Positions 55,271 through 64,000 of a stretch of DNA of 64,000 bases are shown here, piece after piece. The number at the start of each line of letters is the position of its first letter. Positions within the stretch are counted from its first letter, which is position 1. The DNA is from Chimonanthus salicifolius (taxonomy: Eukaryota > Streptophyta > Magnoliopsida > Laurales > Calycanthaceae): positions 2,480,001 to 2,544,000 of the forward strand of contig CM023540.1 of assembly GCA_013350335.1 (NCBI GenBank). The letters are read 5' to 3'. The notes beneath the pieces were generated by a model. It was not told the DNA's origin. It did no database searches and saw only the letters and a list, made by a program, of their open reading frames with translations. The position numbers and the translations under genes are program-made.

Positions 55271-56760
55271 ATGGATAACTCTAAAAGAAAGACAAAACTT
55301 TTTAAGAATTGGTTTAGATCATTTCAGCATCCTTCTGATAGGTCTACTTCATCTTCTTCATCTTACCTGTCTGCTCTATCTAGTTTTCCCCATCCTAGTA
55401 TAGCTAAAGAAAATCCAGAAAAAACAAAAAATTCTAAAGAAAAGGTGTATGAAAACTTTGACCAAGCCATATCCAATTGGAAGATGCCAGCCTTGCCTGT
55501 AACAGAAATATATAGTAATGACACATTTGAAGAACAAAATGATTATCACATTAAAACTGTTGAGAAAACTGTTTCCCTCTCTGGAGGAAAACAAGCAATC
55601 AAAATCCTTGAAAGAAGAAGAACAAATCAGGACCAAATACAACTACCTACACATAGGATTAATTCAGGTAGGACTCAAACCATTGTTCCGATTAGGATTA
55701 AATGTCTCTGCATGTGCTTATGTGCGGGATCAGAGACATGATAAGTTTGATGATTCTCTCTATGCTATGGTCGAATCAAGTCTCTGTCATGGACCTGTTT
55801 ATTTTAATACTTTCCCAAACATCACAGGTGATGCTCATGATGACGATGTCCTTGATTGTGCAACCATTGGATTCCAAAGTAAAGGATTAAAGATGAGTCC
55901 AAGAAGTAAACCTTTTGCTATAGTCTATCGGATATTTTATAAGTCCATGATCTCAATATTCCCCATGATAGCCTATAGAGATAAGGTTGATAAGGAGAAA
56001 ACCACAATCCTCATGGAAACAAACTTTAATAATAATGTGTTTATCCTAAAAGTTATCAGCTGGGAAGAAGTTGTTCTCCCCGGAAATTGGCAAATAGAAG
56101 ACGTCACCCCAAGAGTAAATGAAATAACAGATGATTTACAAAGCATAGTCAAATTACTAAATGGTAATGTTGAAGTCAATTTTAGAAGAAAAATAGAAAA
56201 GGCTAGAAGAAGCTTTGCCAACTACACAGAAGGAAGAAGAAGTTTTAAACTAGAAGAAGTTGAAGATGATAAAAAAAGTAGTGAAAAAGAAGAAATGGAT
56301 CAAAAGGTTTTTAGAAATAAAGAAAGTGGAATTGAACACCCTGTATATAAAAGAACTTCATCAGAAAGAACCTACAACCCCAGTGAGAATGATTTCCTCC
56401 ATGGAGTGATAAGAATGATTAGTATTCAAAAACCAAAGGAGGAACCCGTCAAAAAATTTGAAATAAATAAGCCATAACTAAGAGAAAATCTGAAAAATCA
56501 CCCTTTGAAAGAATGGTTTTTCAAGAAATTTAACCTAGAAGAAAAAGAAAGAAAGAATGAGAGAATTATGGTATTACCAAATGGAAGAAGAAGAAAGAAA
56601 TATACCTTTCCTTGATTGGTTTATGGAATACTTTAAGAAAGGGAAAAATCAAAGAAGAAGAAACCCAAAGCCCAAAACACATAAGAGTTATAGGAAGAAC
56701 GTCTAGGACATGGAAAGACGTCGAAGGAAAAGAAATCCAAAAATCTCACCCTCCATGGAA
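55271..56760 (+). pseudogene. EPRV E6: ORF1 start, movement protein and linker
   Basis: The ATG at 55271 begins MDNSKRKTKLFKNWF. A small deletion near 55615 (ERRIIEQ region) shifts the frame. A 319-codon frame then carries VCAYVRD-type ACAYVRDQRHDKFD, HDDDVLDCATIGFQSKG, VNEITDDLQS and TSSERTYNPSEND, with a TAA at about 56475 (the codon after NKP). It breaks off after the SHPPW motif at 56760 and is joined to a second, diverged copy of the movement-protein end. Lineage 1 by its SERTYN wording. Confidence 0.85.
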
Positions 56761-57892
56761 ATGATCTCTGTCTTTCCCATGATATCCTATAGAGATAAGG
56801 TTGATAAAGAAAAAACTATAGTTCTCATAGAAACAAACTTTAACAATAATGTGTTTATCCCAAAAGTTATCAACTGGGAAGAAGTTGTTCTCCCAGGAAA
56901 TTGGCAAATAGAAGATGTCACCCCAAGTGTAAATGAAATAACAGATGATTTACAAAGTATAGTCAAATTACCAAATGGTAATGTTGAAATCAATTTTAGG
57001 AGAAAAATAGAAAAAGCTAGGAGAAGTTTTGCCGGTTACACGAAAGGAAGAAAAAGTTTTAAGTTAGAAGAAATAGATGATGACCAAAGGAGTAGTGAAA
57101 AAAGAAGAAATGGATCAAAAGGTTTTTAGAAACAAAGAAAGCGGAATCGAACACCCTGTGTATAAAAGAACTTCATCACAAAAAACCTACAACCCTAGTG
57201 AGAGTGATTTTCTCAAAGGAGTCATAAGAATGGTTAGCATTCAAAAGCCAAAAGAAACCCCTGTCAAAAAATTTGAAATTGATAAACCATATCTTAGTGA
57301 AAATTTGAAAAATCATCCTCTAAAACATTGGTTCTTTAAAAGGTCTAACACAGAAGAAAAAGATAAGATGAGAGAATTATGGTATTTCCAAATGGAGGAA
57401 GAAGAAAGAAATATACCTTTCTTTGACTGGTTCATTGAATATTATAGAAAAGGGAAAATCAAAGAAAAAGAAACTCAAAGCCCAAAACAAATAAGAGTTA
57501 TAGGAAAAACAATAAGAACCTGGAAAGACATTGAAGGAAAAGAAGCTCATAAATCTCACCCACCTTGGAAGAAACTTGATATTTCTGTCCCTAATACAGA
57601 AACCAAGAATTATGCCATGCCTGTAAAAAATGCATCTATTTATGAATCAAAACCAGACCCAAATGCTAGAGACATATGTATAGGTATTGGAGATATAATT
57701 GAATAAAACAATTACACCAATCTATGTCTATTAACCATTAGAGAACAAACAGATCAAATAGAAAGAACAATCAAATCAAAATCCGAATTCAATAAAGATA
57801 AAGAAGAAAAATTAGAAGAAAGCTCTGCCAATGCAGTATATGTTCCCAGACAATTACCTAAAGGGATTATTTTGTAAGAAGGACCATTCAAA
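56761..57892 (+). pseudogene. EPRV E7: second-lineage movement-protein end and linker
   Basis: It restarts at ISVFPMISYRDKVDKEK, so about 0.8 kb of ORF1 is present twice in tandem. This second copy reads SSQKTYNPSESDFLKG, KHWFFKRSNTEEKDKM and NTETKNYAMPVKNASIY, matching E8 rather than E2-E6. Frames break near 57125 and 57705. The joint lies at TCCATG, present in both partners. It is a hybrid of two viral strains made by recombination. Confidence 0.85.
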
Positions 57893-58496
57893 ATGATTGT
57901 CGAAATGCAAAATGAATTATCCAATAGGATGGAAAGCCTCAATATGGGAGGAAAAGGATTCAGCATCCTAAGAGTCTCTGCTTCAGAGAATTTATTAATA
58001 AATTGTCTAAAGAAATGGAATCCCCAGGTAAAATTGCCAGAGACAAAGAATTATTATCCTAGACCAACCCCTATTGATCTACAACTCGAAGAGGCTCCAT
58101 ACACTTACACATTAGAATTAACCTATTCGGGAAATTCTTTATATGAGTGGAACTTAGATGAATTAACAGAATATCAAATTGTCCAAATGGTTCATAGTAT
58201 GTTAATATACTGTAATGTCTGTGAAGTCAGAGGAAATACTCCAAGAAACATTTTCCTCATGATAACCACCTCTTTCAATGGAATATTAAGAGGATGGTGG
58301 AATTATGAATTAACTGGAGCCCATAGACTTGAAATAGAAAATGCTGTCAAAATGGATGAATTTGGAAGAATCCTTTACAGAGACAAAACCACAGGAAACT
58401 TAGTAAATCCCAATATTAAGCTTGAAGCAGGTACTAGTCAAATCCCTGATAACTGGGAAACTCAATCTGATTGTGTTAGTGTCTTGCTTCTATGCA
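57893..58496 (+). pseudogene. EPRV E7: capsid N-terminal half, cut by inversion
   Basis: NRMESLNMGGKGFSILRVSA, YEWNLDELTEYQIVQMVHSM and LRGWWNYELTGAHRLEIENA up to QSDCVSVLLLCT. At 58496 the sequence flips to the minus strand. The preceding frame ends in TAA where others read CAA (GIIL-QEGP). Confidence 0.85.
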
Positions 58497-60048
58497 CCTT
58501 TTCAACAAATAGGGGTGGTAATCCTGAAATAAATCTTTCTTTCCAAATATTAGAATTACAATCATTTAGTTGGTAGACTTTTGATAAGAATACATCTCTA
58601 TACCAACGAAATTCTCCTAAATTTCTACATCTCAAGCGATGTAATTGCTGTCTATTTTTCTCTCTAATTAGAGCAATTCCTCCAGTAAATTCATTGAGGA
58701 TGCATAGAAGCAAGACACAAACACAATCAAATTGAGTTTTCGAGTTATCAGGGATTTGACTAGTACCTGCTTCAAGCTTAAGATTGGGATCTACTATGTT
58801 TCCTGTGGTTTTGTCTCTGTAAAGGATTCTTCCAAATTCATCCATTTTAACAACATTTTCTATTTCAAGTCTTTGGGTTCCAGTTAATCCATAATTCCAC
58901 CATCCTCTTAATATTCCATTGAAAGAGGTGGTTATCATGAGGAAAGATAGTTCTTGGGGTATTTCCTCTGACTTCACAGGCATTACAGTATATTAACATA
59001 CTGTGAACCATTTGGACAAGTTGATATTCTGTTAATCCATCTAAGTTCCACTTATATAAAGAATTTCATGAATAGGTTAATTCTGAGGTGTAAGTGTATG
59101 GAGCCTCTTCGAGTTGTAGATCAACAGGGGTTGGTCTAGGATAATAATTATTTGTCTCTGGCAATTTTACCTGGGCATTCCATTTCTTTAGATGTTTTAT
59201 TAATAAATTCTCTGCAGCAGAGACTCTTAGGATGCTGAATCCTTTTCCTCCCATATTGAGGCTTTCCACCATATTGGATAATTCTTTTTGCATTTCGTCA
59301 GTCATTTTGAATGGTCCTTTTTGCAAAATAATCCCTTTAGGTAATTGTTTGGGAACATATACTGCATTGGCAGAGCTTTTTTCTAATTTTTCTTCTTTAT
59401 CTTTATTGAATTCGGGTTTTGATTTGATTGTTCTTTCTATTCGATTTGTTTGTTCTCCAATGGTTAATGGACATAGATTGGTGTAATTGTTTTGTTCAAT
59501 TATATCTCCAATACCTATACCTATGTCTCTAGCATTTGGGTCTGGTTTTGATTCATAAATAGATGCATTTTTAACAGGTATTGCATAATTCTTGGTTTCT
59601 GTATTAGGAACAGAAATATCAAGTTTCTTCCAAGGTGGGTGAGATTTATGAACTTCTTTTCCTTCAGTGTCTTTCCAAGATCTTGTTGTTCTTCCTATAA
59701 CTCTTATTTGTTTTGGGCTTTGAGTTTATTTTTCTTTGATTTTCCCTTTTTCAAAATATTCCATGAACCAGTCAAAGAAAGGTATATTTCTTTATTCTTC
59801 CTCCATTTGGAAATACCATAATTCTCTCATTTTATCCTTTTCTTCTGTGTTAAACCTTTTAAAGAACCAATATTTTAAAGGATGATTTTTCAAATTTTCT
59901 CTAAGATATGGTTTATCAATTTCAAATTTTTTGACAGGGGTTTCTTCTGGCTTTTGAATGCTAACCATTCTTATGACTCTTTGGAGAAAATCACTCTCAC
60001 TAGAGTTGTAAGTTTTTTGTGATGAAGTTCTTTTATATACAGGGTGTT
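58497..60048 (-). pseudogene. EPRV E8: second-lineage capsid and linker, inverted
   Basis: Minus-strand pieces read SSQKTYNSSESDFLQRVIRM, NMGGKGFSILRVSAAEN, WWNYGLTGTQRLEIENVVKM, FRWYRDVFLSKVYQLNDCNS and SGLPPLFVEKV. Together with E7 they form an inverted duplication (57150-58495 against about 58690-60045) with a loop of about 190 bp. Frameshifts lie near 58940, 59070 and 59330-59800. The movement-protein part is replaced at 60049 by the 9-bp satellite. Confidence 0.85.
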
Positions 60049-61422
60049 CGTCCAGTTCGTTTAGTTTGTTATGTTCGTCCAGTTTGTCCAGTTCATCCAG
60101 TTTGACCAATTCGTCCAGATTTTGCAATTCGTTCAGTCTATCCTGTTTGTCCATTTTTTCCAGCTAGCCCAGTATCTCTCCTTCGTCCAGTTGGTCCAGT
60201 CCTTCATGTTCGTCCATTATATCGAATTCGTACAATTCCTCTTGTTGGTACAATTATTCCAGTTTATCTACTTTGTTTAGATTGTCTAGTTCGTGAAGTT
60301 TGTCCAGTTCGTCCAATTTGCCCAGTTGGTCCAGTTTTTCGAGTTCGTTCAGTTTGTTATGTTCCTCTAGTTCGTCCAGTTTGTCCACTTCATCCAGTTT
60401 GTCCAATTCATCTAGATTTTTCGATTCGTTCAATTTGTCATGTTTGTCCAGCTTTTCGAGCTAGCCCAGCATGTCTCGTTAGTCAAGCTGGTCCAGTTCG
60501 TCCATTATGTCCAATTCGTCCAATTCCTCTAGTTGGTCCAATTCGTCCCGTTTGTCCAATTTGATTAGTTTGTCCAGTTCGTTAAGCTTTTCCAGTTTGT
60601 GCAGTACGCCCAATTTGTCCAAATTCGTCCAGCTTCTCCAATTCGTCCAGTTGGTCCAGTTCTTCCTGTTCGTCCATTATGTCCAACTCATCCAATTCAT
60701 CTAGTTGGACCAATTCGTCCAGTTTGTTGAGTTTGTTCTGTTTGTCCTAATTCGTCAAGTTTGTCCATTTTGTCCAATTTCTCTAGTTGGTCCAGTTTTT
60801 AGAGTTCGTCGAGTTCGTTTAGTTTGTTAAGTTCCTCCAGTTCATCCAGTTCGTCCAGTTTTTCCAATTCGTTCAGTTTGTCCAGTTTGTCTAATTCGTC
60901 CAGTTCGTCTTTAACATCTAGTTCGTAGAGTTTTTCGAATTTGTTCAGTTTGTCCTATTTGCCCAGTTTGTCCAGCTCGTCCAGTATGTCTCATTGCTCC
61001 AGTTCCTTCAGTTCTTCTCGTTCGTCCATTATGTCCAGTTCGTCCAATTCCTCTAGTTGGTCCTATTGGTCCAGTTCGTGAAGTTTGTCCAGTTCATCCA
61101 ATTTGTCATGTTTGTCCAGTTTTTCGAATTTGCCTAGTATGTTTCGTTAGTCAAGTTGGTCCAGTTCATCCATTATGTCCAATTCTTCCAATTCCTCTAG
61201 TAGGTCCAATTCGTCCGGTTTGTCCAATTTGTTAAGTTTGTCAAGTTCATCCAGTTTGTCCAGTATTTCCAATTTGTCCAGTTTGTCCAGTTCAGTCCAG
61301 TTTCTCCAATTCGTCGAGTAAGTCCATTTCGTCCAGCTCTTCCTGTTCGTCCATTATGTCCAACACGTCCAATTCATCTAGTTGGTCCAATTTGTCCAGT
61401 ATGTTCAGTTCGTCCAGTTCGC
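60049..61422. repeat. 9-bp minisatellite, TCCAGTTCG/TCCAGTTTG type
   Basis: About 150 units of 9 bp (1.37 kb) vary around TCCAGTTCG, TCCAGTTTG, TCCAATTCG and TTGGTCCAG. The 9-nt register is kept over long stretches without indels. A longer-range pattern, CCAGTATGTCTC then TCGTCCATTATGTCCAA then TCCTCTAGTTGG, recurs irregularly every 150-330 bp. It replaces the viral primer site, promoter and ORF1 start between E9 and E8. The minus strand encodes (E/K)LD triplets continuous with E8 ORF1. Confidence 0.95.
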
Positions 61423-62760
61423 AGGAATCATCTCAAATTTCAAAGCTTCTTTTTCATTAATTCTTTTGCTTTAGCAGAATTTTTACGAAATAATTCAGCT
61501 AACCGAGATTCCTTTTCAACTTCTTTTTCTTTTCCTTTGTCTTTTGCTGAAGAATACCAAAACTTTCCACCACGAAGGTATTCAGGAAACTGATCCGTCA
61601 GGATTAATATGAGAGTCAGGATCCCACCAAGGATGGAGATCTTCAAGGGGCACAACTTCATCATCAAGATTTTCTTCTGGATCATGATTACTATCCCAAT
61701 CATGATCACCAACCTTTTTCTTTTGGAGATACTCTTCGAAAATTTGTTTAATCTTCTCTTCAAAATTGACGGAGTCAACAGACATGTCCATTGGCTCAGG
61801 AGATTTTTCTTGAGCAATTTATGTGGCAATCTTTTTGGCCAAGAGATTCTCCATGACCATTTCATTCTCAAAAGGTTTTTCTTCAGGAAGAGGAATTTCT
61901 TCTTTAACTGGAGGAGAGATTTGATTCAGAATTCTCTCATGAGTATCATTTTCAATTTTTGGCCACCATTTTTCGTAAAAAGACTGATAAATAGATGGTA
62001 AACCATATAAGTCCTTTTTTACTTCAAACTTCCATTGGAAAATATAAGGGATATGAAATTTAGCAAAGAAGCGAAGCATATTGATGGCTTCACATGGCAC
62101 CTTTTCTTCAACTTGAGAGAACTTAATAAACAAATAACGAAAATTATCAGGAAAGATTTTCTGAGAAGCACCAAAATATGACCACCAAGTGAAGAGAAAC
62201 CAGGATGGGAAATTACGATGAATAGGAGTGACATTAGGGCTTTCTTCTTTGAATCTGATGAACCAGGAATGATTATACTGGCGATTTTGCCACATCAAAA
62301 CAAATTTCCAGGCATCAATATAATCCCAATAATTAAAGAACTCAATCGAATTGTATAATTGGACTGATTTTGTCATGTACAAGGAACCATCCCAATCTTC
62401 CTTACTAAGGATTTTGAGAATAGTGAACTTTTAATAAGTGATGATACCATTTGCATTCTTATTGTGGAAGATGAGGACACTTTTCGTCTGATGTAAAATA
62501 TTGAGATACCAATCTCTGGTTTTCCTTTTATCAGGGGAATAATAATGAAGCCCCTTACCAAAGAGAAAATAAACATTATCTTCTACAGATCTTTTTTCCA
62601 TACGACAATCTGAAGTAACAAGAATTCTGTTACCGGTGTAAAGATATAATTCTGATTGACTTGGGTCTTTTGTTGGAGTAAAACCCTTTTGGCTTTCTTC
62701 TTGATCTGCCAAATTCTCTTGCCCTTTTTTCTGCATGAACGGGGAAGAGCTACTTGCCTT
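61423..62760 (-). pseudogene. EPRV E9: ORF2, second lineage, start codon lost
   Basis: Blocks are the same as in E4: LYLYTGNRILVTSDCRMEKR, NVYFLFGKGLHYYSPDKRK, FNYWDYIDAWKFVLMWQNRQ, TWWSYFGASQKIFPDNFRYL, FHIPYIFQWKFEVKKDLYGL and an acidic tail with SVDSVNFEEKIKQIFEE. The start codon position (62758-62760, minus) reads AAG instead of ATG, and frames shift near 62430, 61820 and 61560. Its conservation across two viral lineages supports ORF2 as a genuine viral gene. The tail ends at the satellite edge; the primer site is gone. Confidence 0.83.
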
Positions 62761-64000
62761 TTTGTCGTCCTTGAAGAAATTCTCTAGTAAGAAAGTCAGG
62801 GAGAGAGTTAGAATTTTCATTAATAAATTCAATTTTAAATTCAAACACTGATAAAATGGCTTGCCATCTAGCAAATATTTGCTTAGAGACAAGATTTTTG
62901 ACATCTTTTTCCAGAATTTCTTTTGCTGCTTTAGCATTAACTCTGATCAGAAATTCTTTGTTTAATAAATCATGTTGGAATTTCGTCACACAAGTAACTA
63001 TGGCAAGAACTTCCTTTTTGATGGTTGAATATTTCTTTTGTGCTTCATTCCATAATCCATAATTAAATCTTATTAATTCTTCTTTTGAGTCTTTTTGTTA
63101 TAAGAGGATTCCACCATATCCGACATCAGAGGCATTAGTTTGAACTATTTTAAAAGCTTCTGGGTCAGATAAACATCTACAAGGAAGATTTTTAACTCTT
63201 TCTTTAATCTTTTTTACTGCATTAGTGTGATGGATAGTCCACTCCTTAGGATTTTTCTTTAACCTTTCCTGGAGAAGTTTTCTATCTTTTGCCAAATCTT
63301 GATAGGAAAATCCAACATAATTTAGACATCCAAGAAATCTTTGTAGCATATTTTTATCCTTAATTTCATCTGGAAATTTATCAGCAAATTGAATAACTCT
63401 ATTAGTTGGAGTTATTTTTCTGTCTTGGATCTCAAATCCTAAGAACCTGATTTTTTGCTGAAAGAAATTCATTTTTCTTTTAGATAAAGCTAATCCATTT
63501 TCTTTTATGACTCTTTCGAAAATACTCAAATGTTTCCAATGTTGTATCACAGATTCTGAAAAGATAAGAATATCATTAATGTAAACAATGGAAAACTGGG
63601 TGTAAGACAAGAAAATATTATTCATAATATTCTGAAATTCACACGGAACATTTTTCAATCCGAAAGGCATAACATTCCATTCATAATGCCCCATTGGAAC
63701 AGTGAATGCAGTTTTATATCTATCTTCTTCTTTTATCTGGATCTGCCAAAATCCTAATTTTAAATCAAATTTTGAGAATATTTTGGCATCGTTTAATCTG
63801 TTTAACAAATCCTGAGTATTAGGCAAAGGATACCTAATAGATTGAAAACTTTGTTTAATGGTTTATAATTGATTACCAATCTTGGAACTCCTCTTTCGAT
63901 TTCAGCGGCCTTTTCAACATAAAATGCGGTACAGCTCTAAGGGGATTTGCTTTTTCTAATTAATCCTTTCTTCAGAAGATCATTGATTTCTTCTTGGCAA
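62750..64000 (-). pseudogene. EPRV E9: reverse transcriptase-RNase H, second lineage, active sites altered
   Basis: Minus-strand RT is open for 242 codons (63098-63826) with FSKFDLKLGFWQIQIKEEDR and MGHYEWNVMPFGLKNVPCEF. The catalytic box reads VYINDILIFSES (63572-63583), asparagine for the first aspartate. RNase H reads QTNASDVGYGG near 63130, again Asp to Asn. RNase H continues to LTREFLQGRQKGK and a stop at 62750. Both changes are single G-to-A type transitions on the coding strand. RT continues out of the window to the right, with a shift near 63840. It cannot be catalytically active. Confidence 0.9.

Noticed and set aside
60071..60704. Hydrophobic FVQFVQF and Ser/Asn-rich frames in the 9-bp satellite as membrane proteins
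   Set aside because: They are translations of the satellite without a start context; only the minus-strand continuity with viral ORF1 is noted as a finding.

Overview
The window looks like a gene-free, repeat-packed stretch of a flowering-plant nuclear genome. I see no host gene, tRNA or rRNA. Everything I can read belongs to two repeat families. The first is a Ty3/gypsy chromovirus of Tekay/Del type with unusually long LTRs of about 3.3-3.9 kb. The second is an endogenous pararetrovirus of the family Caulimoviridae (EPRV). Its layout is one long MP-CP-AP-RT-RH frame (ORF1) followed by an 11-nt-overlapping ORF2 of unknown function, which resembles florendovirus/petuvirus-type genomes; the genus is not certain. 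The viral repeat unit is about 8.05 kb, measured between two ORF2 start codons at 22682 and 14631. Every coding copy is broken by stops, frameshifts or deletions.

Layout, with viral copies named E1-E9. 1-2564: LTR A (+), 3' part. 2565-3816: E1 (-), ORF2/RH/RT fragment. 3817-14594: composite retroelement 1, made of a partial LTR B (-), gag-pol (+) at 6530-11190 and LTR C (+). 14595-22859: E2 (-), almost a full viral unit, head-to-tail with E3. 22860-31174: retroelement 2, inserted in the viral RNase H region with a 5-bp target duplication GGCGT; both of its ends are LTR 3' (U5) ends. 31175-36510: E3 (-), with RT N-terminus and protease deleted. 36511-36603: a displaced small-ORF piece at a head-to-head inversion. 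36604-52205: E4 (+), the most complete copy, interrupted at 37213-44022 by a solo LTR (E) that itself contains a second solo LTR (F, 38503-41821); both have 5-bp duplications. 52206-52536: E5 (-), a scrap. 52537-56760: E6 (+), rearranged. 56761-58496: E7 (+), a second and diverged viral lineage. 58497-60048: E8 (-), the same lineage inverted. 60049-61422: a 9-bp minisatellite. 61423-64000: E9 (-), second lineage, running off the window.

Order of events, inferred: viral DNA entered first as tandem and rearranged arrays with microhomology at many joints. Tekay elements and solo LTRs then landed in it. Two of these landings, plus the nested one, are proven by target duplications with continuous flanking sequence.

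Most notable: (1) a retroelement with inverted LTRs and a perfect target duplication, implying U5-U5 integration; (2) dense arrays of GGGTTCGGCCAT/ATGGCCGAACCC hairpins inside the LTRs, plus a swappable hairpin minisatellite slot; (3) a fused splice-donor/poly(A) signal, GTAAGTAATAAA, in the viral leader; (4) a tRNA-Met primer site that lies upstream, not downstream, of the apparent viral TATA box; (5) a 9-bp satellite that keeps its triplet register and is in frame with the viral polyprotein.
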